Shown one piece after another: positions 47,349-55,967 of a stretch of DNA of 64,000 nucleotides. The stretch is taken from the NCBI GenBank assembly GCA_963733145.1, contig CAVTCJ010000008.1, forward strand, positions 124,001 to 188,000, in the 5' to 3' direction. The translations under genes and the position numbers were made by a program. The notes beneath the pieces were generated by a model. That model was not told where the DNA came from, searched no databases, and was given only the letters and a program-made list of their open reading frames with translations. Each line of letters begins with the position of its first letter. Position 1 is the first letter of the stretch. Source of the stretch: JAHIKV01 sp963733145. GTDB lineage: Bacteria > Planctomycetota > Planctomycetia > Pirellulales > Thermoguttaceae.

Positions 47349-47354
47349 ACCGTC

Positions 47355-48407
47355 ATGTGGTGGCATCAATCCGCCAACGGCGAACGGTTGATCTGCGATC
47401 TCTGTCCGCGGCACTGCGCGCTGCGGCCGGGCGAGCGGGGGTTCTGCTTCGTCCGCGAAAACCGCGACGGACAGGTCGTCTCGACCACCTACGGCCGCAG
47501 CACCGGCTTCTGCGTCGATCCGATCGAGAAGAAGCCGCTCCATCAGTTCTATCCCGGCACGCCGGTCCTCTCGTTCGGCACCGCCGGCTGCAACCTGGGC
47601 TGCACCTTCTGCCAGAACTGGACCATGTCGCGTTCGCGCAACGTGGAGGCGGCCTGCGAGCGGGCCTCGCCCGGGACAATCGCCGCCGCGGCCCGGCGGC
47701 TGCGTTGCCGCAGCGTGGCCTTCACCTACAACGATCCGATCATCTGGGCGGAATACGCCATCGACACCGCCCGCGAATGCCGCGACCTGAAGATCAAAAC
47801 CGTGGCGGTCACTTCCGGCTACATCACGGAGACGGCCCGGGCCGACTTCTTCGGGCCGATCGACGCCGCCAACGTGGATTTGAAGGGGTTCGCCGACCGG
47901 TTTTATCTGGATTACTGTGCCGCCCGGTTGCAGCCGGTGCTCGACACGCTCCGCTGGCTGGTCGGCGAAACCGAGACCTGGGTCGAGATCACCAATCTGA
48001 TTATCCCCGGGGCCAACGATTCGCCCGTGGAAATCAGGGAGATGTGCCGCTGGATTGCCGCGGAGCTTCGGCCGGACGTGCCGCTGCACTTTTCGGCGTT
48101 TCATCCGACCTTCGAGCTGACTGATCGCTTGCCGACGCCGCCGGCCACGTTGCAGATGGCTTACGACATCGCCCGGGAGGCGGGCCTGCAATACGTCTAC
48201 GTCGGCAACGTCCTCGACCCGGAGCGGCAGCACACGTATTGCCCCGGCTGCGGCCGGGCGGTGATCCGCCGCCTGGGATACACGATCGAGGGTTTTGACA
48301 TCCGCGACGGCTGTTGCATCCATTGCCGCACGCCCATAGCCGGCCGTTTCGACGACGCTCCCGGCACATGGGGCGAGCGGCGACTGCCCGTCAGGATCGA
48401 GAATTAG
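47355..48407 (+). CDS. amrS: AmmeMemoRadiSam system radical SAM enzyme
   Basis: 350 residues. N-terminal Cys-rich segment (LICDLCPRHCALRPGERGFC) and the radical SAM cluster motif FGTAGCNLGCTFCQNWTMSR near residue 82, as in PflA-like AmrS. FTYNDPIIWAEYAIDTAREC and GADVDLKGF-type residues complete the barrel; the C-terminus has a second Cys set (TYCPGCGRAVIRRLG, GCCIHCRTPIAG), probably an iron-sulfur or zinc site. In other genomes the gene is linked to AMMECR1 and Memo genes; neither is in this window. The reaction of this system is not settled. Confidence 0.92.
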   Translation: MWWHQSANGERLICDLCPRHCALRPGERGFCFVRENRDGQVVSTTYGRSTGFCVDPIEKKPLHQFYPGTPVLSFGTAGCNLGCTFCQNWTMSRSRNVEAACERASPGTIAAAARRLRCRSVAFTYNDPIIWAEYAIDTARECRDLKIKTVAVTSGYITETARADFFGPIDAANVDLKGFADRFYLDYCAARLQPVLDTLRWLVGETETWVEITNLIIPGANDSPVEIREMCRWIAAELRPDVPLHFSAFHPTFELTDRLPTPPATLQMAYDIAREAGLQYVYVGNVLDPERQHTYCPGCGRAVIRRLGYTIEGFDIRDGCCIHCRTPIAGRFDDAPGTWGERRLPVRIEN

Positions 48408-48423
48408 TTCCTGTTGCGGAAAG

Positions 48424-48505
48424 TAGGGTGGGACAAGCGAAGCGCGGTCCCACCACCATTTCCATCGTTATTGGTGGGACCGCGCTTCGCTTGTCCCACC
48501 CTACT
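48424..48505. repeat. agggtgggacaagcgaagcg inverted repeat, second copy
   Basis: Arms gtagggtgggacaagcgaag and cttcgcttgtcccaccctac, 30 bp each and nearly perfect, same family as 23068-23148. Located between amrS and trmO. Confidence 0.9.
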
Positions 48506-48535
48506 CACGCATTCAACAATAGATACGAATTAGAA

Positions 48536-49015
48536 ATGCCCCAACCGATCACCATCCATCCAATAGGCATCGTCCATTCACCGTATCGAGAGCCCAAGGG
48601 TACGCCGATCCAGGGCGTCTTTGGCGACCAGTCCGAGGCCTGGCTGGAATTGGAGGACAAATATCGGAACGGCCTGAAAGACCTCGACGGCTTCAGCCAT
48701 GCCATCCTGCTCTACCATTTTTCCTTCTCCGACAGAGAAGAGATCGTGAGCAGGCCGTACCTCGAAGACCGGGAGCACGGCATCTTCGCCATCCGCAGTC
48801 CGCATCGGCCGAACCACCTCGGGCTCTCCGTCGTGAAGATCGAGCGGATCGACGGGCGCAGGCTCTACTTCACCGAAGTGGATATTTTAGACGGCACGCC
48901 GGTGCTGGACATAAAGCCCTACGTGCGGCAGTTCGACGCCCGGCCCGACGCCGTAAGCGGTTGGATCGAGAAACACTTTCGGGACGGGAAACCGGAGAAC
49001 ACACGTGGCCGGTAG
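48536..49015 (+). CDS. trmO: tRNA t6A37 N6-methyltransferase (TrmO)
   Basis: SAM-dependent enzyme that methylates t6A at position 37 of certain tRNAs; 159 residues from ATG 48536 (MPQPITIHPIGIVHSPYREP). The family signature is clear: IGIVHSPYREPKGTPIQ, FSHAILLYHFSFSD, FAIRSPHRPNHLGLSVVKIE and DGTPVLDIKPYVRQFD. This is the short form made of one TsaA-like beta-barrel domain without the C-terminal extension of E. coli TrmO. After the stop, 49016-49216 contains only a small ggacggattaagaaatccgtcc hairpin. Confidence 0.9.
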   Translation: MPQPITIHPIGIVHSPYREPKGTPIQGVFGDQSEAWLELEDKYRNGLKDLDGFSHAILLYHFSFSDREEIVSRPYLEDREHGIFAIRSPHRPNHLGLSVVKIERIDGRRLYFTEVDILDGTPVLDIKPYVRQFDARPDAVSGWIEKHFRDGKPENTRGR

Positions 49016-49216
49016 AGTTTGGACAGGGGGAGCCAAAACGAAGGGAGCCGCGACGCAGAGGCAGCCGGCTTTCTTCATCCAGAAATGCTGAGTACGTCCG
49101 TGCTCTGAGTTTCACGGGCGGCATTTGCAGGACGGAATTCCTGATCCATCTCAAAAAAAAGGACGGATTAAGAAATCCGTCCTGCGAATCCAATCAACGA
49201 ATTTTGAGGCGATGCC

Positions 49217-50014
49217 CTACTTTCGCCGCCAAACCCAGCAGGCCAGGGCCAAAGCCCCCGCGGCCAGCAGCGCCAGCGTGGAAGGCTCGGGGACGGACGA
49301 CGCGGAGACGTTGTCGAAGGTGCCCAAGAGCGGAGTCACCGGCGACGCGGGGAAAACAGGATCACTGGGCTTAATAGTCGTTAGGACGCCGGAATAACCC
49401 CCGGCATACGTAGAGTCGGTGAACGAAAACGGGGCGGTCAGCAGGGTTCCAGAGAGGTCGTAGGCTGCGCCGGAGATTTGCGACCCGACAAGGTCAAACT
49501 TCAGAACTATGCTCGAGTCCGTGTAGGTCCCGAACGGGAAGCCGTTGAGGCCGGTGTTGCCTAAATACGCGCCCGGTGCGCCGTTATCGATTCGCGTGAG
49601 GTCGATTTGTCCCTTATATAAATCCACTGTCAGCACGTATCCAGAGCTGGAAAGCGGATCGAAGCGGGCGAGAAGGCCCAAGTCCCAGTTCATGTCGGAG
49701 TAGCTGCCGGCATTAGGATTGATGACGGCCGACATGTGAACTTCCGAGAACGACTCCGCGGGGACGAAGCCGAAGCCGCTGGCTGCGCCGCCAAGGGCGG
49801 CAGTCGTCGGATCGGTCATCTTGAGAATGTTGTTGTCCACAGCGAAGCTAAAGGTGCCACTCGCCCCGCCCACCCCGTTAACACCACCGGAGACCCAGGT
49901 TTGATCGAATCCACCGTTAAACGTATCCACCCAGTCCGCCCGGGCAGTCACTGCGGCGAGGCAAAACACCAAGAGAGCGATCGGGACACATCGAACCAAG
50001 CGGTGAGTAGTCAT
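49217..50014 (-). CDS. PEP-CTERM sorting-domain protein
   Basis: 265 residues from ATG 50014. Signal peptide MTTHRLVRCVPIALLVFCLA, a long beta-rich Gly/Ser/Thr-rich body (VDTFNGGFDQTWVSGGVNGV at its start, likely a concanavalin-like beta sandwich), and a full tail VPEPSTLALLAAGALALACW then VWRRK. Processed by an exosortase, then exposed or released. Monocistronic. From 50015 to 50379 there is no gene; aaaaggggaccggatccg with ggtccggtcccg (50281-50341) forms another ggggac-type palindrome. Confidence 0.88.
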   Translation of the reverse strand: MTTHRLVRCVPIALLVFCLAAVTARADWVDTFNGGFDQTWVSGGVNGVGGASGTFSFAVDNNILKMTDPTTAALGGAASGFGFVPAESFSEVHMSAVINPNAGSYSDMNWDLGLLARFDPLSSSGYVLTVDLYKGQIDLTRIDNGAPGAYLGNTGLNGFPFGTYTDSSIVLKFDLVGSQISGAAYDLSGTLLTAPFSFTDSTYAGGYSGVLTTIKPSDPVFPASPVTPLLGTFDNVSASSVPEPSTLALLAAGALALACWVWRRK

Positions 50015-50379
50015 CGTCGGAACTCCAAGTAAGAAAATGGGTTTTTGCGGTTTCAGGAGCGAACAACCTTCCGCGCTTACATACCAGAATCACCTTTAGT
50101 ATAGTTATGGTCCGCAACGATTGCAACAATTCTGTCGCAAATTAGGGAAATTTAGGGGAATAGGCTAAGGATGCTGCGGACGAGCTAATAATCGTATCGT
50201 AGTATTAGTCAGTATAGCTCACTGGACGGATAGCAACCACGCGGCTGCGCCAGTCGTGGTGGACGGTCACGTCTTTCGAAAAAGGGGACCGGATCCGTCG
50301 CAGAGACGCATTTCAAAGCGATGCCTGTGGTCCGGTCCCGAAATCCATGGTTTGATACGCGGGCTCGAACCAATCCGCG

Positions 50380-51264
50380 TCAATCCCACTTCTCCCGTTC
50401 CCCCAACAACTTGACGCTATCCAGTATCTTCGGGTGGCTAAGTTCCACATCCACGGGGAGGATCACGTAAGCGCCCATGCCGCCGCAGCAGTCGAGAATG
50501 ATCTGCTGAGGGTTGGGAGCGACAAAACCTTCCGGGCAGGGTTCGTGGCCGGTGATGAGCAGCTTGGCGCCGACCAGATCGCAAAAGGCCGCGGCGTTCT
50601 CGCGGCGATAATCGCGCCCCCAGAGCAGCCGAAAGGCGGCCGCCTGGTCGGCGCAGTCGTCCGCAGTCAGTTCGCGCTCGAGAACCGCCGGGTCGAAGCC
50701 CCGCCGATCGACCTCCTCGGGCAAACTGTGCGCGATCATCAGTCCCCAAGGGAGCCGCACCGCCAAGGGACAACTCCACAGGAAGCGCAGCACCGCCTCA
50801 CGCACCCGGTCGGCGGCCGGGCCGTACATCTGCTGCAATCCGAGCCGAAACATCAGATTGAGCAACTGCCGGTTCTTCTGAATGGGGTAATCGTTCAGCT
50901 CGGCCATTTCATGGTTGCCCAGCAGGAAGTGGACCCGATGGGGGAACTTGACCTTCAGGGCGGCGACGTCTTCGAGGATGACGTGCGACATGCAGCCGCC
51001 CGACTCCTCGTATGCCGGACCGCCGTGACAAACCTCTTGCAGCACGAGATGGCGGCGCGGATGCTGATCGAGTGCGGCGATCTTGCAGATCAAGTTGAAA
51101 TTCCGCCGATGCCCATGCACGTCGCCCGTGACCATCACCTCCTCGGCCGCCCCCGCGGCGATGGAGACCGTGGACCCATGTCTGCCCGGAGTCCGGCGGT
51201 TGGCCTCGGCGGCCTCGTCGAAGGTCGTCAGGATGTTTTCGATGTATTGGAGGGAGGCAACCAT
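50380..51264 (-). CDS. Metallophosphoesterase (Ser/Thr phosphatase-like)
   Basis: 294 residues. Calcineurin-like fold: MVTGDVHGHRRNFNLICKIA (GDxHG), VHFLLGNHEMAEL (GNHE), LPWGLMIAHSLPEEV and KLLITGHEPCPEGFV (GH) supply the two-metal site; the GDVHGN/GDxxDR set is partly altered (no clear second Asp block, the text there is HLVLQEVCHGG). The start is ambiguous, because a 17-bp tandem repeat recreates ATGGTTGCCTCCCT five times; I use ATG 51264 (MVASLQYIENILTTFDEAAE), the last copy. Likely a cytoplasmic protein or nucleotide phosphatase. Confidence 0.82.
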   Translation of the reverse strand: MVASLQYIENILTTFDEAAEANRRTPGRHGSTVSIAAGAAEEVMVTGDVHGHRRNFNLICKIAALDQHPRRHLVLQEVCHGGPAYEESGGCMSHVILEDVAALKVKFPHRVHFLLGNHEMAELNDYPIQKNRQLLNLMFRLGLQQMYGPAADRVREAVLRFLWSCPLAVRLPWGLMIAHSLPEEVDRRGFDPAVLERELTADDCADQAAAFRLLWGRDYRRENAAAFCDLVGAKLLITGHEPCPEGFVAPNPQQIILDCCGGMGAYVILPVDVELSHPKILDSVKLLGEREKWD

Positions 51265-51336
51265 ATAAGGGAGGCAACCATATAAGGGAGGCAACCACAT
51301 AAGGGAGGCAACCACATAAGGGAGGCAACCACATAA
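51252..51336. repeat. Five 17-bp tandem repeats over a translation start
   Basis: Five copies of gggaggcaaccatataa or gggaggcaaccacataa, exactly 17 bp each. On the minus strand each unit contains atggttgcctccct or atgtggttgcctccct. As 17 is not a multiple of three, each added unit shifts the frame of upstream start codons relative to the gene. A ctctccc-family palindrome follows at 51338-51478. Confidence 0.9.
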
Positions 51337-51337
51337 T

Positions 51338-51478
51338 AGTCCCCTCTCCCCTTGGGAGAGGGTTAGGGTGAGGGCAGATCGGGCAGAAAACTCTTGAAAA
51401 TATCCAAGCGTTGCAAGCTGCTCTCACCCCCGGCCCCTCTCCCGACCAACCTTCGGCCGGTGCCCGGAGAGGGGAGAT
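51338..51478. repeat. ctctcccttgggagaggg repeats
   Basis: Two units of the ctctccc/gggagag family, at 51338-51376 and 51421-51478; the second has a longer loop (gaccaaccttcggccggtgc). Fills most of the space upstream of the phosphoesterase; no gene is seen between 51340 and 51747. Confidence 0.8.
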
Positions 51479-51747
51479 TTTCTTACATGTTCTCAGTTCA
51501 GGACAGGTAGACAACCCGTCCTACGGCTTTGCCCGCAAACTTGAACCACCTTTCCCATTCTACACGCAAACCTCCGAATTTATCGGCGTGAAACCTTGCG
51601 AATCGTATCACAAGAGCCGGTTCTGTCGATTTTCTGGACTCTAGCGATTGTCAGGCCGATGTCCTATGAAGGCGGGGGGATTCTTCCCGCGTCTCGATCC
51701 TACCCGACCCGCCGAACATGACAAGAGCAAACAAGGAATTGTCAGAC

Positions 51748-52077
51748 ATGAAACGCGCGATCTACTCGGTATTGACGGTGGTTATTTTGGTTGGGCTGAC
51801 CGGTTGTGTGACCCAGCACGGCAGGCGTCCCATCGCCTGCATGGGCGGGAGTTGCGCCCAGGCCCCGGAGAATTGCCAGTCCTGCGACCCGGGCGACAAT
51901 TGCGACGATCCGGGCCGCCCGGTTCGCTGCCGGTTTTGCCGCGATCGGGGCTGCGAACGCTGCCGGGGCGAGGGCTTTACGCCCGGACCGCCGGCGGGCA
52001 CGATTACCTATCCCTACTACACGACCCGCGGACCACGCGACTTCCTGGCCAACAATCCGCCCAGCATCGGACCGTAA
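51748..52077 (+). CDS. Small Cys-rich lipoprotein
   Basis: 109 residues from ATG 51748, with aaggaa about 11 bases upstream (an in-frame ATG at 51718 is possible). Signal peptide and lipobox: MKRAIYSVLTVVILVGLTGC. The mature part has many Cys (CMGGSCAQAPENCQSCDPGD, CRFCRDRGCERCRGEGF), reminiscent of zinc-ribbon or DnaJ-like CxxC pairs, and ends PRDFLANNPPSIGP. I recall this ending as conserved among Pirellulales lipoproteins of unknown role. Probably outer-membrane or periplasmic. Confidence 0.8.
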   Translation: MKRAIYSVLTVVILVGLTGCVTQHGRRPIACMGGSCAQAPENCQSCDPGDNCDDPGRPVRCRFCRDRGCERCRGEGFTPGPPAGTITYPYYTTRGPRDFLANNPPSIGP

Positions 52078-52134
52078 CCGTTCACCGGACGCATTAGCGG
52101 TCGTTTAGTGGTTGGCCGATATCGCACTGACCGT

Positions 52135-52200
52135 TTAGCGGCCGCCGGTACGGCGGCCCGTTGTGCGGATACGAGCCGCCGTGCCGGCGGCTGCTAAACG
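52135..52200. repeat. tagcggccgccggtacggcgg / gccggcggctgctaaacg element
   Basis: Second copy of the element at 31847-31915. It ends where ribD stops; the last codons of ribD (SADKTSLPPV) border it. Confidence 0.85.
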
Positions 52201-53330
52201 GGAGGAAGCGACGTCTTGTCGGCACTGCAGCGCGTCACTCGGGCGCAAATGTAAATGTCGTCGCCCGAGCGCCGCACGACGGGCGAGTCCAGTTGCAGGG
52301 CCGCGGAAAGCGCGGCTACGCCCGCGCCGCCGACGGGCGTGGGCGAGCCCTCGCCGCCGATCAGCTTCGGGGCCACGAAGACGTGGACCTCGTCGATCGC
52401 CCGCGCGTCGAGCAGGCTGCCAAACACGCGTCCGCCCCCCTCGACCAACACGTTCGTCAGCCGGCGCCGGCCAAGCTCCAAGAGCAGCGAGTCGAATCGG
52501 ACGGCGGGCGCTTCGCCCTTGCAGACGAAAACTTCGCAGCCGGCGTTGCGAAGCCGCCGCCGGTCGGCCTCGGGCGACTCCGCGCCCACGGCCGCCAACA
52601 CCGGCGTCTCACCGGCGGAACGCACGAGTTTACTCTCGACCGAAAGCGTCGCCCGCGTGTCGAGAACCACGCGGAGTGCAACCCGAGGGCCGGGTGGCCG
52701 GGCAGTCAACAAGGGGTCGTCGCGCTCGGCCGTGCCGCGTCCAACGATGATCGCGTCCATCCGCCCGCGGAGTTCGTGGACCAGCCGCCGCGACTCCGCG
52801 CCCGAAATCCAGCGGCTTTCTCCGCTGGGGGCGGCGATTTTGCCGTCCAACGACATGGCCCACTTGGCGATGACCCACGGCCGGCCGGTTTCGATCAATT
52901 TCAGATACGGGGCGTTGAGCCGGCGGGCCTCGGACGCCATGAGCCCCACGTCCACAACAATTCCCGCCGCGCGGAGTTGGTCGATGCCGCCGCCCTGGAC
53001 CTGCGGGAAGGGGTCCCGGTCGGCCACGACCACACGGCTCACGCGGCTTTCGATCACTGCGCGGGTGCAGGGGGGCGTTTTTCCCTGGTGACAGCACGGC
53101 TCGAGCGTGACGTAGAGCGTGGCCCCGGCGGCCCGATCGCGGGCCATCCGCAGGGCCTCGACTTCCGCGTGAGCTTCGCCGAACCGCCGGTGCCAACCCT
53201 CGCCGATAATTTCCGCGCCCCGGGCAATCACGCAGCCGACCATCGGGTTCGGCTCGACGAACCCCTCGCCCCGCGCGGCCAGTTCCAACGCGCGTTGAAT
53301 ATGCCAGCGGTCGATTTCGTGCTGCTGCAT
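52194..53330 (-). CDS. ribD: Bifunctional riboflavin biosynthesis deaminase/reductase (RibD)
   Basis: Deaminates then reduces the pyrimidine intermediate in riboflavin synthesis. 378 residues. The start ATG 53330 gives MQQHEIDRWHIQRALELAAR; the longer frame to 53462 lacks support. Deaminase domain: GFVEPNPMVGCVIA, GEAHAEVEAL (zinc His and catalytic Glu), TLYVTLEPCCHQGKTPPCTR (two zinc Cys). Reductase domain: WVIAKWAMSLDGKIAAPSGE, VGRGTAERDDPLLTARP and NVLVEGGGRVFGSLL. No FMN riboswitch was recognised upstream. Confidence 0.95.
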   Translation of the reverse strand: MQQHEIDRWHIQRALELAARGEGFVEPNPMVGCVIARGAEIIGEGWHRRFGEAHAEVEALRMARDRAAGATLYVTLEPCCHQGKTPPCTRAVIESRVSRVVVADRDPFPQVQGGGIDQLRAAGIVVDVGLMASEARRLNAPYLKLIETGRPWVIAKWAMSLDGKIAAPSGESRWISGAESRRLVHELRGRMDAIIVGRGTAERDDPLLTARPPGPRVALRVVLDTRATLSVESKLVRSAGETPVLAAVGAESPEADRRRLRNAGCEVFVCKGEAPAVRFDSLLLELGRRRLTNVLVEGGGRVFGSLLDARAIDEVHVFVAPKLIGGEGSPTPVGGAGVAALSAALQLDSPVVRRSGDDIYICARVTRCSADKTSLPPV

Positions 53331-53484
53331 GTGCGCGGTGAGATGCGGGTAGAAACTGCCTAGCCCCAGAGTCCGCGCCGGGTTGATCGGCGGACGGCAC
53401 TCCACTTGAGAATAGTGTACCTGAAATGCGCCGTCCGCGAAATGGCCAATATCTTGACACATGCCTTGAAAAGTATCGCTGCAC

Positions 53485-54573
53485 TCAATACTTATTTCCG
53501 TCGATCGGAACCCCGTCGTTTCGACTACCCAACCGGCTGTGGGTCACAAGATCGATCGAGTAATTGATCAGCCGGGCTGAGCCATCACAGAAACCCATGT
53601 TGAATCCGGTGGCGTGAGCGGCCCCGAATGAAAACCAGAGAATTTGGCCGGGGGTGTCCGGGTACGGCGGATCAGTAGTCCAGCGGTTCAGATCGTGATC
53701 GTCGCCGCTGAGCAGGGATTGATCGTCGCCGGGGTCCAGCCCATCGTAATAGTTGTCGGGATTGACGTTTCTTTCGCCCACCAGGTAGGTGCAGCTTGTG
53801 CCGTCGGTGATCTCGCACATTTTTGTCATGCTCCGCTGAGCCGTGATTCCGTTTGTATCCTTCATGTCGAAGAAGCCGGCGAAGGGGCCGCCGTCGTTGG
53901 GATTCGGCCACGAATAAGGCCCCCTCGACCAATAAATAAAGACTGATCCGGCGTTGGCCGCGTAGTCGCCGCGAAACCAGCCGGCAGCGTCCCACGCCAC
54001 GTTGACATAGGACACTACGGCGGGATTGTTGATAGCGGGCATGAGCAACGCTTGACGGCGGGTCGGGCAAGTGAACATCGGCAACACCGTCTGCACCATC
54101 TTGCCCGCCAGTTGTTTCCGCGTCGCGTCGTCGCCGGCGCTGAGTTGCAGGTCGTGAACGGCGTCCTGCTCCATATACGGGAGGCAATTGTAGAAGAATC
54201 CGCCCGGCTGCCGCTTGTCGAAGCCGTAGCGCGGATCGCCGACCCACTGGTATCCCCAGCCGCCGCTGGGAAACCAACCGTTGACCTGCTCGTGATCGAG
54301 CGCCGCCAAGCCGATTTGCTTGAGATTGTTTTTGCACTGCGTTTGTCGGGCCGCTTCTCGGGCGGCCTGCACGGCGGGCAGCAGCAACGCGATCAAAATG
54401 CCGATGATGGTGATCACGACCAGTAACTCCACAAGGGTAAAAGCGCGCGGGAGGAGTGGGAATGATTGGCGCGCGGAGAGGGAAGAACACCCCCGAACCT
54501 CGTCCTGCAAAGGAGTTTGGGGGCAACGCAAGCATGTTGGGCTTCGCAAGATGGGCAAGGGGTATATGCTCAT
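53485..54573 (-). CDS. DUF1559 pseudopilin-like protein
   Basis: 362 residues. The N-terminal methylation/prepilin segment is PRAFTLVELLVVITIIGILI followed by ALLLPAVQAAREAAR; Ala rather than Gly precedes Phe at the processing site. Preceding 43 residues form an unusually long leader, so a start further inside is possible. The body is the DUF1559 (SBP_bac_10-like) domain: QCKNNLKQIGLAALDHE, WFPSGGWGYQWVGDP, TCPTRRQ, EITDGTSCTYLVGERNVN and FGAAHATGFNMGFCDGSARL. Planctomycete genomes encode many; they are presumed type II pseudopilins at the cell surface. Last gene of the sigma/FecR cassette. Confidence 0.92.
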   Translation of the reverse strand: MSIYPLPILRSPTCLRCPQTPLQDEVRGCSSLSARQSFPLLPRAFTLVELLVVITIIGILIALLLPAVQAAREAARQTQCKNNLKQIGLAALDHEQVNGWFPSGGWGYQWVGDPRYGFDKRQPGGFFYNCLPYMEQDAVHDLQLSAGDDATRKQLAGKMVQTVLPMFTCPTRRQALLMPAINNPAVVSYVNVAWDAAGWFRGDYAANAGSVFIYWSRGPYSWPNPNDGGPFAGFFDMKDTNGITAQRSMTKMCEITDGTSCTYLVGERNVNPDNYYDGLDPGDDQSLLSGDDHDLNRWTTDPPYPDTPGQILWFSFGAAHATGFNMGFCDGSARLINYSIDLVTHSRLGSRNDGVPIDGNKY

Positions 54574-54730
54574 ATTTGTTCCTCTTTGTAAATTTAAGGG
54601 GCGCGTTTATGCACCCTGATGGGCGTTAGAACTCACGATGGTCATAACGAGTATCCCGCCATGACAAAAGGGGCAGGATCGGCCGGCTATCAATTGCGCT
54701 CTCAATTCAACTGTCCTGTGTTTAGTGAAT

Positions 54731-55822
54731 TCAGTGACTTTTGGCGTCGAGCGGCACACCGTCATTTCGGCAGGCAAGTCGGAAGTGGACCATTACGTCG
54801 ATCGTGTAGCTGATCGCCTGCACCGAGCCGTCGCACATGGCCATGTTGAGGCTGCCCGGGTGCGCGCTGCCGAAAGTATTCAGCATTGGCGAGGCCGGGT
54901 CGGCCCCGCCGTAGCCGGGCGTGTCTTGTAGAGGGTGAAAGTATATGTACGTGCTGTCATCGGGATTGGAGAAGCCGAAGCGCACAAAGCGGACGTTGTC
55001 CCAGTCGAAGCCTTCGTCCCACGTGTCGTCGGTGCCATAGTCGCTACTGTTTTCGTAGCCGTCTGGGTTGAGGTATTTCTCGCCGACTAAGTAGGTGTTG
55101 CTGGCCCCATCGCTAATGTCCCGGAGGCAACAACTGCCGGCGTAGTAGACCACTCCCCTGGCGAACACCGCGGAAGTTACCTGTCCGCGTGGAAACCACC
55201 CCCTCTGCCAAGTGTCGCTATCGCCCTCGGCCAACGAGGTTGGGCCGATGCAGGGATGGCCGTGCAATTCTTCGGCGGAGGCGGCATAATCCCCCTCGCC
55301 CTGCGGCGAGGGCTGGGGAACACCCGCGTTGCTGTAATTGTAGAAACGCACGTAACTCTGCGTGGGGTAGAGCTTCACTGAGCGGCGGGTAGGGCAGATG
55401 AAGTAGCCGATCGGAGTTTGAGTACGAGAGGCATACTTGGCGGCGTCGCCGCCGTTCCGAAAATCACCCCTAGCGCCCAAGTCGTGTAAATTCACCAACT
55501 CGATGTAAGGCAATACGTTGTAGAAGAAACCGCCGGGCTGAGACAGCCCCTTGAAACCGCGGTCGGGATCGCCGACCCAACCCGCACCCCAGCCGCCGAC
55601 GGGAAAAAATCCCTGCGCCGACTCGTGGTTCATCGCGCCCAGGGATATCTGCTTTAGATTATTGACGCACTGCAACCTTCGGGCGGCCTCGCGGGCGGCC
55701 TGCACCGCCGGCAGCAATAACGCAATCAGAATACCGATGATCGTGATGACAACCAATAGCTCCACTAAAGTAAAGCCTGGTTTACGATTGTTGATTTCTG
55801 ATTTATGATTGGCGCGACACAT
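54731..55822 (-). CDS. DUF1559 pseudopilin-like protein
   Basis: 363 residues from ATG 55822. Classic prepilin leader: MCRANHKSEINNRKPG then FTLVELLVVITIIGILIALL with Gly before Phe. DUF1559 body: QCVNNLKQISLGAMNHESA, FFPVGGWGAGWVGDP, CPTRRS, DISDGASNTYLVGEKYLN and GSAHPGSLNMAMCDGSVQAI. Residues near 175 (VPQPSPQGEGDYAA) look like a translated short palindrome of the ccctcgccctgcggcgaggg type (55290-55318). Paralogue of the next gene, about 150 bp apart. Confidence 0.93.
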   Translation of the reverse strand: MCRANHKSEINNRKPGFTLVELLVVITIIGILIALLLPAVQAAREAARRLQCVNNLKQISLGAMNHESAQGFFPVGGWGAGWVGDPDRGFKGLSQPGGFFYNVLPYIELVNLHDLGARGDFRNGGDAAKYASRTQTPIGYFICPTRRSVKLYPTQSYVRFYNYSNAGVPQPSPQGEGDYAASAEELHGHPCIGPTSLAEGDSDTWQRGWFPRGQVTSAVFARGVVYYAGSCCLRDISDGASNTYLVGEKYLNPDGYENSSDYGTDDTWDEGFDWDNVRFVRFGFSNPDDSTYIYFHPLQDTPGYGGADPASPMLNTFGSAHPGSLNMAMCDGSVQAISYTIDVMVHFRLACRNDGVPLDAKSH

Positions 55823-55967
55823 TGTATTTCTCCAAGTTCAAGATTGTCAAATCGCTCCAGACATCGTCACGCATGGACTTCGTGACGATGCCGGAGCTTG
55901 AGCAAATCAGAAACCATCAATCCTCATGTTGGGGCGGCAGTTCAACTGCCGTCCCAGCAATGGTACT

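Noticed and set aside
51252..51336. CRISPR-like array
   Set aside because: The five 17-bp units are directly adjacent with no spacers, and no cas genes are near.
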